Source of the DNA: Strongylocentrotus purpuratus
Taxonomy: Eukaryota; Echinodermata; Echinoidea; Camarodonta; Strongylocentrotidae
NCBI RefSeq assembly: GCF_000002235.5
Contig: NW_022145609.1
Span: forward strand, 24,478,408 to 24,542,407
Reading direction: 5' to 3'
Length of the DNA: 64,000 bases
Made by a program: the position numbers and the translations under genes. Shown piece after piece: positions 42,140-57,100 of this stretch. Positions within the stretch are counted from its first letter, which is position 1; the number at the start of each line of letters is the position of its first letter. The notes beneath the pieces were generated by a model that searched no databases, was not told the DNA's origin, and was given only the letters and a program-made list of their open reading frames with translations.

Positions 42140-45100
42140 AATGATGATGATGATGATGATGATGATGATGGTGGTGGTGATGACGGTGATGGCGGTGGTG
42201 ATGATGATGATGATGGTGCTTGAGATCTAAAATCTCAAAGATTAGGATGACGATGGTGATCACAATGATGATGATGATGACTATAAATGTTGGTGTTGAT
42301 AATAAAGAACTGAAAAATATTCATCTAAGAGACTTTCCCCTAATATATAACTATATTTTCCCCAAAGTACTTTAACAAATATTTAACAACGATTTCTATC
42401 ATCATCATTAAATATTCTCAATAATTGCACCAAGAATTTGAAAAGCAATAGTTGATGAAGTACCTTAGCAATCTTGAGTAACCTCTTAGCCTCATATATA
42501 TCTCCGCTCTTCTTGGACTCCAAGGCCAGCATTTTAAACTGTTTTATCCTGTCCTTCAAGACGACGATGTTCCGCTGGTACATGTTCTCTTTAGCTGCAA
42601 ACAAGCCAATGAAAAGAAGATGTAAGATGACTTAGGTATTAAAGAGGTACAGTGAAACCTGTCTAAAAAGAATTGCGTTATCCTGTCCTTCAAGATGCCG
42701 ATGTTCTCTTTAGCTGCAAACAAGCCAATAAAAAGAAGAAGTCACATAAACTAGGTAGAGACATTATTATTAGTAGTAGTACAGTCAAACCTGTTTATAA
42801 AGGCCACTGGGAGAGACACTTGATATAGAATTCTGATTGGGTCACTGAAACTGTTTATAAAGGCCACTGGGAGAGACACTTGATATAGAATTCTGATTGG
42901 GTCACTGAACCTGTCATAAACTGACAGAACACTATTGATGATGAAAAGGGAGACAGAGAGAGTGGTCACTGTAGACAGGTGGCCTTTCTAGACAGGTTCT
43001 ATGACACACATTTCTTTTTTGAGGGAGATAAAAATACATGGCCACTATAGAAAGGTGGCGTTTACAGAGAGGTGGCCACTAAGACAAGTAAAACCAAAAA
43101 GTGTACAAGAAAGTCGAAAGGGGAACGAAAAATATGCACAAACTATGTCCATTTTCTTTGCATGATCATATTGTGGTTAATGCCAGGAATTCTAAAAAGG
43201 AAAATAAGCATTCAAATCCTTTTTTTGTATTGGAAAGTCTCTACCCATGTATAATGTTTTCAGAGATGTTTTTTATTAACACAATGCAGCAATAAAAGAA
43301 AAATGTTATTGTAGCCGATTTGAAGATCAGCATGTGATCAATTCAGCCCTTTAAAAAAAATTGCCCGGAAAGGGTTAATGCCTCTTCACCTGACATCTGC
43401 CTCGTTGGTGCTGGAGGCCTTGAGGGAGCGGGCCGGGATGCTTGAGGGGCACTAGCCCCCGCCGCTGCCGTAACTACCGGGGCAGCTGCAGGGGGTGCTG
43501 CTGGGGCAACGGCTTGGGCTACTGGTGGGGCAGTCTGGCCACCGGATTGAGAAGGAAAGGGAGGGAACTCTGGAAGAGCGGGTAGCTCGGAGAGATCGAC
43601 TGGCTTGCCCAACTTCTGTTTCCTCATGGTGTCTTCATATTGCTGTGTGATGCGAAAGAAAATTGTCGTAATTTAACAGCAGAGTTTAGTATCTTATTCA
43701 AAAATTAAATTACAAATTGTTGTACCTCTCTACCAAGAACAGAATAAAGTAAATGCATGTATTATAGATAACCATTCAAATCTTAACTTGGCAACACTTA
43801 AAAAAAAAAAAAATCAGTTTCCCATATACAGTGTAAATTGACCATTTTTAGAGTAATATATGTAGGTTATCCCAAAAGAGTATATATTCTGCCCATGTAT
43901 TCAAACCTTTTCATCAGAAACATATACCTACACTTTGTTTAGAAAAATTGATTGAAAAAAATATCATTACTGTGTTGATAATTTGAAGGAGGAGAAAAGC
44001 CAAATCAACAAGTCAACGCAAAGCGTAGCATCCCCTGGCAGGGTACAAATGGCCTATACATGTATATGTACGTCAGAACAAATAAGGTGTTTTTGCATAT
44101 TTAATGAGCTATGACCTTTCACCTTTGACCTACATACTCAGAAATCGAACTTAGGCTGTACATGTATTTTGATACCATGTACCTTCCTTTTAAATTTCAT
44201 TAAAATTTGTGAAACATTACTCAAGTAATTGAATGGAAACCAGATTCGCATATTTAATGAGCTATGACCTTTGACCTACATACTCCGAAATCAAACTTAG
44301 GCTGTGTTTTGATACCAAGAACCTTCATATCAAATTTCATTTAAATCTGTCAAACATTACTAAAGTTGTCGATCGGAAACCAGATGTGTATTTTTTTGCA
44401 TATTTAATGAGCTATGACCTTTGACCTTTGACCTACGTACTCCAAAATTGAACTTAGCCTGTATTTTGATATCATGTACCTTCATATCGAATTTCATTAA
44501 AATCCGTCAAACATTACTGAAGTTATCGATCATAACCAGATGTATTTTTTTGCATATTTAATGAGCTATGACCTTTGACCTTTGACTTACGTACTCCAAA
44601 ATCAAACTTAGCCTGTATTTTGATATCATGTACCTTCATATCAAATTTCAGGAGAAAATGCGGGCAATCCTCTAATTTGAGGGAGGAGAAAAGCCAATAA
44701 ATTTTAGCTTTTACAAATAGACCGGGAGCCAGGGGGGTCAACCTAGCTGGGAAGGAAACCAATTTTCATGTGCACAGATGTGAAGATCACATAGCTCCAC
44801 ATAAAAAATTGACCGTCTGGCATGTTCTAAGTGGTGGGTGTGGCCAGGGGGACGCCCCCCACCAAAAAAGTGGCCCTTTTGACGACAAAATAGTATTTTG
44901 TAAATAACATTTTAAGAAAACCTTGAACCACTATGGGTTTGGTGTCATTATGAAAGAGAGTTAAATTATCTACATTTTGATACCAATTTCAAAGAATTTG
45001 GGATTAATTAAAATCGCAAATTTAAGTAAAAAACATGATTTTTGTGATTTTTTTTCAAAAAATTGAATTTTATAAAAAAACATTATTTTCCATAAATCGA

Positions 45101-48100
45101 AATGGGAAAATTGAATTTTTGAAAAACTTTTTAAATCTTGAGCCAAAAAGGTGCTTTATTGTAGATATTCCTCTGGTTTTGGCCAGTATATCTGTATATT
45201 AACTGGACAAGTGATTGGACATTTAGTAGTGCAGAAAGTTCAAAGGATTTAGAGCGCTGAGTGCAATAGATCAGTTCTTCTCCGTACTCTGGGATGTTTC
45301 AGGAAATGTGGACATTGGCAGTTCCCCCCCCCACCACCCCCACCCCGCCCCCTCCAGCCCCCCTGACTTTAAAAAAAAAGTATGTTAAAGAGAAAAAGAA
45401 AGAAAGAGAGAAAGAAAGAATGAGTGACCTGCCGGTGTCACAAATGTGGTATCAAAATATGCTCTTCTGACCGTAATTATATACCTAAAACCCCTGAGCT
45501 TCCGGGGGCTCCACACCCTGGACCTCACCAAGGGCCCTAAGACGGGTCCCTGTCTGTTCATCTGACCATAATTAAGTGCCTTAAACGCTGAGCTTCATGG
45601 GACACAGCCCCCTGGACCCTACTTCAATTAGTGACCTGCCAGTTTCACAAATAAGGTATCTAAATATGCTTATCTGACCGTAATTTAATGCCTAAAACCC
45701 CTGCAGCTCTTGAGGGCTTTGCCCCTTGACCCCGCCGGGGCAAAGACACTGGACCCCACGCCAATTTACGCTGCACTCGCTCCGCTCTACCTGATCGTTA
45801 ATACTCCACTTTGAAAAACGTTCCGCGGGGCCGGCATGTAACGTGTAAGAGTGAGGTTGGTGCAGATTTTTCTTCTGCTCCCCAAAAGTTTTTGCTCATT
45901 ACGCCACTGCCCCTGAAAGGTGCGCCCCTGGAATGTTTGCCCCCTCCCCCAATCCCAAACTGCTTCAGGTGCACCTGGGTGGGGTGTTTGTCAGACGTCC
46001 CTAAAATACCCTAACCTCAATATTGAGCTAAATCAGCTTGAAAGGAAACCCCAATGGAACCTATATGAAAATATTCGCCACAGGCCAGCGATACACAAAT
46101 GGCCATTGCCACACGATTTAAATGGTGGGGAGTGACTGCGAGACACCCTTTGATGCTAGATATAGATTGTTGAGAGAAACCTCGCGGGACTAATGTGAAA
46201 GGCAAATTGTACTTAGGTTTAAATGTCCCTTTCCTGCACTCCTTCCTGATATGAATACGATAAAAATTAAGAGCTATATACCTTACGATTTAACTTAAGT
46301 CTTGTGCTACTGTAAAAGTCAATGACAATCTTTTTCGAACTCTACTTATCTTTACCTAGGCCTGTACAGTAATTATTGTTATTGGGTTATTAAAATTCGC
46401 AAAACAATGTCCAACCAAATGCTTTATGCAACGCCTTTAACCATTTTATTTCTAAAGGCAATATCACAACGCAACACATGTTTTCAACATCAAGGAAAAA
46501 TCCATTTGAGATCAAATAAAGCAATATTAAATCATGTCCATATCTAACTCCAGGAACTCCTGGAGTTAGTCCATATCATGCATAATTTATGTCCATTTAC
46601 GTACCAAATAATTTGCCCGAAATATTGTGCCTACTTGAGTTGGATCGTATATGGTACATACAGGCGCGGATCCAGGATTTCTTAGGGGTGGGGGCCCAAA
46701 TTTGAAATTAATTTGAAATTTAGTGTGCTGAAATTTTAAAATCGTGAAGGCCAATATTACGCTCAGTGGGTGAGGGGGGGGGGGCACTAAGAGAGCACTA
46801 ATTTATTTTTTTTGGCCCTCGAAAATGTAAAAAAATCGCACCCCCCCCCCCCCCTTGAGCGCCAGTGGGGAGGGCCTAACTCCTACAAAAAGTTAAAATT
46901 AACGTGTTTTTACACATTTTTTTCCCAGGGCAGAAAGGGAAAGAAAAAAGAGAAAGAGAAAAGGCAGAGCCCTCAGAGGCTCAGGGGTTTATACATCAAA
47001 TTATCGTCGGATGATGATAATTTTATACCTTATTTGTGACACTAGCCGGTCACGAATTGGCGTGGGTTCCAGGGGGCGGAACTCCCGGAAGGTCAGGAGT
47101 TTTGGGCAATAAATAACGGTCATATAAGCATTTTTTTTATACCATATTTGTGACACTGGCACGACACAATTTGGTGTTGGGTCCAAGGGGCGGAGCCCCC
47201 AGAAGCTCAGGGGTTTTACACATTCAATTATCGTCAGATGAGCATATTTTTTACCTTATTTGTGACCCTGGCAGGTCATAAATTGGCGTAAGGTCATGGG
47301 GGCAGAGCTCCCGGAAGCTCAGGGGTTTTGGGCAATAAATTACCGTCAGATCAGCATAATTTATACCATATTTGTGACACTGGCAGGACACAAATTGGTG
47401 TTGGGTCCAAGGGGCGGAGCCCCCAGAAGCTCAGGGGTTTTGGGCAATAAATTACTGTCAGATCAGCATAATGTTATACCATATTTGTGACACTGGCAGG
47501 ACACAAATTGGTGTTTGGTCCAAGGGGCGGAGCCCCCAGAAGCTCAGGGGTTTTACACATTCAATTATCGTCAGATAAGCATATTTTTACCATATTTGTG
47601 ACACTGGCAGGTCATAAATTGGCGTGGGGTCCAGGGGCAGAGCCCCCGGAAGCTCAGGGGATTTAAGCATTAAATTACCGTCAGAATAGCATCCAGCCGT
47701 CCGCCTTAGGGTCCTAGATGGGGTCCAGGGGGCAGAGCCACCGGAAGTCAAGGGGTTTTAGGCATTTAATTACGGTCAGATGAGCATATTTTGATACCTT
47801 TGATATTTTCCCCTTTTATTTCCTCCTTTTATTTCAAATTGATCTCAATAGTAGTTGTGAAACTTTCTCTTTGAAACACACAAAGACAAAAACTGAGATT
47901 CAATCGAATCAAGTAGTTTCATAATGTTCCTTCAATGTTTGTACTGAATTACTTTATCACAATAGGGATTGTGCAGAGTATTGGGTGCTAACAAGCATAC
48001 ACGTGTTTGTAGTCAGGCAAAATAAGCCATTTAACCAAACATGGCGATATTATATTATATTATATTCATGTTGATCGATGCACTAACTTTTGGGCAAGAT

Positions 48101-51100
48101 TATGACAAGCGACTGAAAGGGGGCGGGGTGGGGGTGGTGGGGGGGGGGGGGGGGGGGGGGAGAGGGAACTGCCAATGTCCACATTCCTGAAACATCCCAG
48201 AGTACAGGAGAAGAACTGATCAATTGCACTCAGCGCTCTAAATCCTTTGAACTTTCTGCACTACTAAATGTCCAATCACTTGTCTAGTTAATATACCGAT
48301 ATACTGGCCAAAACCAGAGGAATATCTACAATAAAGCACCTTTTTGGCTCAAAATTTATATTTCAAACACTTTATCACTCATTAAAATTGTTATCAGAAT
48401 GAAGAGTTTTAATTATCCATCTTTTGACGCCAAATACATGGTGATTAGAGGTTTTAGTTCAAAGTTATCTTTAAAACTTGATGTAAACACACCAAACAGG
48501 TCCTTAATACACTAATGCACGTATATGCATACAGTTTATACACATGTGGGCAAAATGTTGTTTTTGTGGAAATCAAATCCATAACTTTGGATTGGTATAA
48601 CTTTTTATTGAAACAATATATAAACCTCTCCTTCGCATAGGTTATTGTCGTTGAACGTAAGCAAATTCCTGGAAAGTTTTTAAAAAAATCAATTTTCCGA
48701 TTTTGATTTATGGAAAATAATGTTTTTTGATAAAATTCAATTTTTTGAAAAAAATCACAAAAATCATGTTTTTTACTTAAATTTGCGATTTTAATTAATC
48801 CCAAATTCTTTGAAATTGGTTTCAAAATGTAGATAATTTAACTCTCTTTCATATGACACAAAACCCATAGTGGTTCAAGGTTTCCTTAAAATGTTATTTA
48901 CAAAATACTATTTTGTCGTCAAAAGGGCCACTTTTTTGGTGGGGGGCGTCCCCCTGGCCACACCCACCACTTAGAACATGCCAGACTGTCAATTTGTTAT
49001 GTGGAGCTATGTGATCTTCACATCTGTGCACATGAAAATTGGTTTCCTTCCCAGCTAGGTTGACCCCCCCTAGCTCCTGTACTAAAACCCAGAAAATGCG
49101 GGCAATCCTCCAAATTGAAGGAGGAGAAAAGCCAATCAAAGCCAATAAATTTTAGCTTTTACAAACCTTAACAATGCGTCCAATCCTGCGAGCCTTAGAG
49201 TCGTTATTCTCTTCCTTTGCCTTGTCCACCATGCTCTTATACTTCTCTCGTCTCTGAAGCAGAGCCTCAAGGTCCGTCTTGGGACTGGGATAGCCCTGGT
49301 CTGAGCTTGCCGATGGACCTGGACCAGGAACAGGAGCTTGACCAGGAGCTGTGGGTGCAGGAGCTGTGGGTGCAGGAGCTCGAGTCGGATGTGGAGCAGG
49401 AGGTTGCCTAGGAGCTGCCGCTGCTGATGTGGATACAAAGGATCAATTAGTTGATGCTTGATGATCATAAAAAGCATGGGGAATGTCAGAAAGAAGAAAG
49501 CAAGGATAAGTTCTTCCCTACATATACATAATGTCAACAAATACATTTGTCTTGGGACTGGTGTCGGGCCTACTTACCTTGATTTCAGTATAATGCTCAT
49601 TACACAGCCCCTATACATTTTCTACCAAAATCGTTGGGCACACGTCATTTATTTGTAATCTTGAACATTCACTGTAAGTTTTGTTGGATTCTGTGAGAAT
49701 TTATTTTCTATCATTACCAGAACTCAAGCTTATCTTTAAAGGTAAAGACCAGTATTGGAAACGCCCCAATTTCAAAAAATGAAATGAAAGCTCTCATTAC
49801 CAATCATGTGAAAGAATATGTTTTGACTAATACTTGATGATAACAAATTTGCCGGGAAACCGCCTACTAATTCATATATTTGGTAAATTTGTTTCTCTCA
49901 TGGTCTGTGAGAGATATAGGAAGTCCCATATACATCTTTTTGTGTATAGTGCTTGTAACTTTACGAAGAATGGGCCAAATTTCTTATCATTTTGAGGATT
50001 CCAGAACCTTGCAGATGCTAGATGCTAGATGATCAACCTTTTCTGATCGGTTCCACAATGTTTCTTTCACAATGCAATCGCATGACCATAACTGGTCTTT
50101 ACCTTTAAGAAAGAAACTGTCTGTACGCAATTGGGAAAGATTGATTATGTGGAACATAAGAATTGCTTTATACTGTGCAGTTTTGGAATGATCAAAATTA
50201 AAAATGACTTGATCCTATGGAAAATCACATAGCACTGCTCTCATATGTTGGTATATGGGACTACACACACGTGTTGTTTGAATTTTTGTTTCAAAATTTT
50301 CATCGATTTCTTGTCATATTTCAAACATGAGGGCATTTGTAAAGCAATCCTGTTCAGGAGGCGTCCAACTCTGAAATTCGTCTAAACTGACGTACACAAA
50401 ATGAGAAATTTCACAAATTCTTTTCCATTTTTACAAGTATTCAATCTTCTCTGAAGAATTTCTATGATATTGGATGGCTTTGAGTGTGATACAAGAATAT
50501 AATGCTCGAGCTATGACACTATATTCTTGTATCACACAAAAACAAAGCCATATAATGTTATTATTACCTATATCAGGCTGACTAGCGAAATAACAAAATT
50601 TGACTTACCTCGATAAATATGGTTTTTGTGTGATATCGATGTCTATATTGATATCGATAGTTGAAGTTCCTGGATGACTGAGCAATACGGAAGCAATATT
50701 GGTCAGTCATCCGGGTACTGCGCTAAAGAAATTGGATACACTGATTTACTGTACCACTTGGAAGCCTTATATAGATAATAATTTAAATTACGTTTGATGA
50801 TTACCTGGTTGTGGAGGGGGACCGGGCATCCCACTGAGGTCAACCTGCTGACCCGCTTCCAGTGCATTGATAACTGCATCAAATTGCTGCGGAAAAGAAG
50901 TAAAAAGAGTGGTACATCCTAATTTAAGTTACTTCAAGACTGGCATTTAATTAGCAACTACCCAGGGTTACCAGTATTCCATGATAAGAAAATTCTCTGA
51001 CTTCACAAATGGAATTTCAAGATACCAGGATAATAATTTCAACTGAAATGTATTTGTATTTTGGTTCAAAATTTCTTAAAAAAATTATGTAACCATAGTC

Positions 51101-54100
51101 GAAACAAAACTATTTCATGACTGGAAAAAACAGGAAATCCTTTTCCAGATTTTCTGAGATTTTTTTTATTGTAGCTGGAAATCCCTGAACCTCAACTGTA
51201 TTTTTGATAGATGATGAACACCTAAATAATTACACTCTATTTTGGGGCTCAAAAATATTGTTTCATATACAAAGCAGCATTCTTGAAATGAATGAAATTT
51301 GAACAGTTAGATCTTTGCTTGCTGTTCAATGTTTAATTAAACTTTGCCATGAGGGTAGCGTTCCAGTTTCAGGGAGAAAAATTAAGCCACATTTTTAACA
51401 AACAAGAAGTTAGAAAGCACTATAAATGATCATTTCGGCCAGGATTTTCCACTAACAGTATGGACAAGTTTAATGATTCTCATTTTAATATTCCTCACCT
51501 TAGCAACCTTGAGATGTTCGGCAGCAGTCTTTATGTCACCTGACCTCTTGGCAAGGAGGGCCGCCATTTTGTATTGATCTCTCTTCACACTCAGTAACTT
51601 CAATTGATCAGCATCTGGTCACAAAATATAAGAATGATGACATTAAATTACTATCTTAATTTACAGAGAGAACATTTTTTTGTCATTACTCTGTTTATTG
51701 TAAGCCCCTATAGCGCCCCCTTTGGGTGGACAAGTTGCACATTTTAAATGTCTGCATTATTCTAATGACTTTCATGAGCACCTATCCAGTATTCAATCTC
51801 TATGCCTTTTACAAATTTGGTACAAATGACTTTCGTCTGCTCATGTACAGACTGTATCTACGAACGGCTTATCCTATGCTGCTGTTTAGGTTGTTATTCT
51901 CTATATATCAAAGTGGAATATTCATTTCAGTATCTGGTCGTTGTACTTATTCAAACAACAAGAGTTTTTATCTCAATTACTATTTGATTCAGAACTTTAA
52001 AGATAAAATTGAGTTCTGGTCATGCGATTGCATTGTGAAAGAAAAGGTGTGGAATCGATCAGAAAAGGTTGATCATGTAGCATAGAAGTATTAGTGTGTA
52101 CTGCAAGGTTCTGGAATCATCAAAATGATAAGAAATGTGACCGTGTAATGGTAAAAGTAACAAGCACTGTACACAGAAGGATGTATAAGGGACTACACAA
52201 ACATGTGGCATAAAAATGAGGTCCTCATTATTAAGCTGTTACATGTCATATTTAGAATATGAAGGCATTTGAAGAGCCATGCTTTTCAGGGAACATTTTT
52301 TTCTCTGATGTTCTTCCACACTTGCATGATAACAATGAAAGCGCTCACAAATTATTTTTCACCTCTCCCCAGAACTCAACCTTCTCTTTAAGCCATGGCT
52401 AGCACAACAGATGTTACACTAACCCTTTCCCATATTGAATTTACCTGTACTTTTGCTTTGTGCAGGATCTGGTCGCTCTACTATTGCTGGGGGAGAGGTT
52501 GGCTGTGTCACTGCTGGTGCCCTAGGTGCAGGCACTGGTTGATGCTGCTGCTGCTGCTGGGGAGGAGGTTGTTCATCAGCTGCTGGTTTAGGTACAAAGA
52601 CATCAGGGGAAATCTCCTCCTTATCAACAGGTTTACCCAGTTTGACTTTCCTCAGCATATCTGTCAAGGTCTTCAGAGGTTGAAAAGAAAGATAATAGAT
52701 CAAGAACTCCCTCATTTCATTAAAAAAGTTTACTTAATACAGGACCCGGTTCCCACAGATAATAACAAATATTCTTGGAAAATCTTCCTACCGTGTACCT
52801 ATTTAGTTCACTTGGGTTGAGAGTAGCAAGCAATATTTAAAGAGTAGAATAACACTTGAAATGTCTTGCCGAAGGGTGCCCTTTTGGATTTGCAGTATTA
52901 AGACTGAAATTTCCACACAATCATATACCGTAATTAACGTTGTATAAACCGCCCTCGTGTATTAACCGCACCCCTCTTTTTCGCCCTTAAAAAAAAAATA
53001 AAAAAATAAAAAAAAAACAGTAGAGGACCTAGGATAGAACCTTGTGGTACGCCATGTAATAGAAGAAAAATTGAAGGAATTATTTTTATCAACTACATAT
53101 TGAAATCTATCAGAAAGATTACTTTCAAACCAAGATGACAGACAAATTTGAGTGTTGTTCTAGTTTCCGAGTGGTGAGTCAACACACCGATTACTGAGCT
53201 GGGAGACATTGCCGTGTATAAACCGCACCCCCGACTTTGAATTTTTTCGGCGGCAAAAAGGTGCGGTTAATACACCGTTAATTACGGTATGTATTTCATT
53301 TTTTAAAATCAGTTTCGAGGGACTGTATTCTGAATTCGGGACTTATACTACTGCCTCTCTTAACTTCATGTATACATAGCCAGCTTTGCACAAAAGTTAA
53401 AATGTAGATAAATTCCAATTGTTTTGACAATTAACATATTTTCACTATTAAACACAAAATACAACACACATGTAGTTTTCAGAATACCTTTCCAGAGTAC
53501 TTTTCAAGCTTTCCACAGCTAAATAGCTCACTACCCCTCTGTATTGTTCTCACTGGAACTATTTATCATGAGGAGTGTTTCACAAAGACTAAGATCAGCT
53601 TTAAGTTGGACTTAAATACCACAGGCAGTTCATGCCACTATTTCCTCTCACCATTATGATCTTTAGATTTTATCTTTTCCTTTAATAATGAATTATCAAA
53701 AAATGTAAATTCTGTAGATTTGTGACCATGATTTGTACGTCCCTTGAGAGATCAATGCCGGTATATAGTGAGAGGAAACAGTGGCATGAACTGCCTGCCA
53801 TAGTTAAGTCCAACTTAAAGTCAATCTTAGTATTTGTGAAACACCCCCTGTTTAGTGGGTAAACACAGCTTACTCACCTTGAGTTGACGTTTGTATCTCC
53901 TGACCTTTGACCCCTCCCCAGCTGCCTCTGCTGCGACAATGGCCTGCTGGTACGATTGGGCACGTTGCTGGAGCAGGGTGTTCATATCAGCTGGTTCCGA
54001 GGGTTTCTAATTGCAAGAGACAACGTCAAAAGAAGGTACAAGTTCATGAAATAAAGTGAACTCTGGAACAATCTGCTTTCACTTTATTCCCCAATATGAA

Positions 54101-57100
54101 GAAGGAGACGGTGTGTGACTAAATTGCCAATTTGTGATTTGCACAAACATAGTGATTTCATATTTCAACTTTCTTACCATTGGTCCGATTTATGTCAACC
54201 TTTCCCTCATTGTGTTTGCTTTTGCAAAAATGAATTCATTACAAAGGTTGGATTGACAAAGGTTGGATTGCCTTTTACCCCGTTGGCTACTGACTTTCAT
54301 TTGTCCCATAGGCTTAACACAGGGACCACCAGGTTCCCGTAAGCAAAGGGTTAAATAATGTAAAGACCTGCATCACAGGCAGGTATCATACTGTACCTGT
54401 GTTTGGGATGGACTTGGTGCTGCAGTACCAGGACCTGGTTTTCTAGCTGGCGAGGGACTTCTGTTCACACTGGATGGTCCTGGCCTCAGCCCTGGGGCGG
54501 GACTAGACTCTGGAGCAGGGCTGGGCTTAGGGCTAGGTCTAGTTGCCATCTTTGGACTTGGGACAGGAGGAGTGAGGGTTTCTGACGATTCCTGTGTGAT
54601 GTCCTCAAGCTCAGCCTGCATACATTGGAACAAAGAAATATGCCATCAAGAGCCAATCCATTCAAGACAGAATTTTTAAAAGAGTAAATTGATCAGGCTT
54701 TCATCCTCAAATCAGCAAAACTGGCATTTCCTCTTAAAACCAGATGTATCTAGTGCATCAAAAAACATCAACAATGGCAGAAACTATGAAGAATAGCTGC
54801 AAAACGGCACTGATTTGGGACTTGTTTAAAATTTACAGATCTTAAAGCTAACTTCCACTGAGAAAAATTCAGGGCCCGTTGCATAAAACTGACCATTGAT
54901 GGTAAATTTGCAATCAATGGGAACTACCATGGTAACAGGGAACAACAGTCAATCAAAATCAAGGTTTCCATAGCAGTTACCATTGATGGCAAAGTTACCA
55001 TCAATGGTGAGCTTTTATGCAATGGGGCCCTGGTATCAAACACAACATAGCAGCACAACATAAATCGACACACTGTCTGGAGAATTATATGCTCTCTCTC
55101 TACTCGTGTCTCTTTACAAATGTAGATCTTCATGGCTATGAATCAACAACTGGGGGGTGTTTCACAAAGATCCTAAGTTGAATTTATCTCTAAGTTAGAC
55201 TTATCAATTATGGAAAGCCGCTGGCATCTATTAAATTATTTTTTAAAAGTTATTTTAAAAGGCATAAAATGTTGATTCAAATCATTCATTTATTCTATGA
55301 TCACAGAGATTTCAGTTTCTTGATGTGGAATTGGTAAAGAGTCTAAAATACTTTTTTGCTTTTTAATATGTTTCATTCAAGGCTACAAATGGTTCTCCAT
55401 AACCTTTAAGTCCAACTTAGAGTTAATTTGACTTAGGGTCTTTGTGAAACACCCCCCTGTTGTGCTAAACCATTAAATCTTGGATATTGTATCGAACCAT
55501 ATTTGATGCTTCTCACTTACAAGTAGGAGATCCTCATCTTCGTCATCGTCATCGAGATCATCATCATCAATGTCCTTCATTGCTTCGGCAGCCATTGCAT
55601 CAATGTGTTTGATAGCATCAACTAGAAAAGAAGAGCATTATAAATCATGGATGCAAAACTCACTATATTCAAATAAATAGTAGTCTAGAGTTCAAATGTA
55701 GAGTTCAAGTGATGATAAGAATACATAATAGGCCTGGTTTCACTAGCCTGAGATTGCCAAATATCCCGCTATTTGAACTATCCCGATCACAAACTATCCA
55801 GCTAATTTGCGTCTTCATCAGCCTGAAGTTGCAATTAGCGGGATATTTGGCCGGGACTGTCATCCCAAGATATCTTGGGATAGTTTGCAAAATATCCCAC
55901 TATTTGGCAAAATATCCTGCTATTTGTCCGGTGCGTCTTCACAACACCAGATGCAAGACTCGCACTATGCGCGAACGCTTGCAAAAATAAAAAAACCTTA
56001 AACTTGCAAAAATCTTTACAGATGTAATATTCAAGCTCACATATTTGTTAATATAGTATTACAACAAGGAACTAGAGTCTTCTAACATACAGAGCAAAAC
56101 AATTTTAGTGACTGGTACCCTTTTTTATAAAATTTTGTGAAACAGTGACAAATGATAGTTTTTTGTTATAAGCTAGTGAAATCCTTGCTTATCAGAAGAT
56201 TTGTCACTGATTTTTGTCATTTTTCATTGAAAAAAATGCTTTGTGAAATGGGTACCAGTGTAGTCACTTCAGTCTGAGATTTATACCTGTCTTATTCTGC
56301 TTGGCTGGAGCTGGAGCTGGTCTTCGTTGCCGGGTGATCTGAGGGGCGTCGTCATCTTCCTCTTCGAGCAGGGCGGCTAGCTCGGCCTCCAGGGCCTCAT
56401 CGGACACACCCACCTCAGCATTGACAGCATAGGCCGATAGGTCAGGCATGCCAAACATGTCTGTGTTCTGCATGATGGACAGGTCAAGTTTAAATTTGTG
56501 TTAAAACTCACAAAGAATTATGAGATGTTTTTTAATCTATCAATTCTATTTTGAATGTTTTGGGTTAAATGAGCTAGATTTACATCCATCATCAGTGCGA
56601 GACTGCTAGTGCACTTTCCCACAAGGCGTGCTTCATTCCATCACACGCAAGTTATGTGTAGAGTCCATGGAGCGGGAATGAGAACACCTATGCGTGTGAC
56701 CATAGTGACGAAATGAAGCACATGTAGTGAAAGTATGAAAGTACATGAGTGTCTCCATCATCATCATAGCCGCTTCAAAAAGACATACCCTTATTTTTAC
56801 CTAATTATGGGATGTGCTGTAAAATATGGGAAACTATCTCCTGTCCTATTTGAGAAACTGTCATTGAACTTGACTGAAGATTAAGCCTATTTGGGAGACA
56901 GTCACCCATTTGATTTGCAGATTTGGCCTTTCGGGATTCCAATTATGTTGTTATTGTTAATTTACACGCCACATTTAGAACACGAAGGCATAATTTGAAC
57001 TTAGTTGAAGAGCCATGCTTTTCAGGAAACATTTTTTATCTGATGTTAGGCAAATTCATGCAAAAAAATATATTAAAAAAAATTGACTTGAAAACACATC

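Noticed and set aside
41868..42263. His-rich and Met-rich ORFs
   Set aside because: They are translations of (GAT)n microsatellites within a CC2D1 intron.
45811..47490. ORFs of 60-75 codons in the foldback centre and minisatellite
   Set aside because: They follow repeat units and lack conserved motifs.
51726..52085. 119-codon plus-strand ORF
   Set aside because: It has no recognisable domain, overlaps the start of a family B MITE and lies antisense in a CC2D1 intron.
54403..54585. Plus-strand ORF over CC2D1 exon 4
   Set aside because: It is the antisense shadow of the Pro/Ser-rich coding exon. The same holds for 49,217-49,411 over exon 9 and 52,395-52,820 over exon 6.
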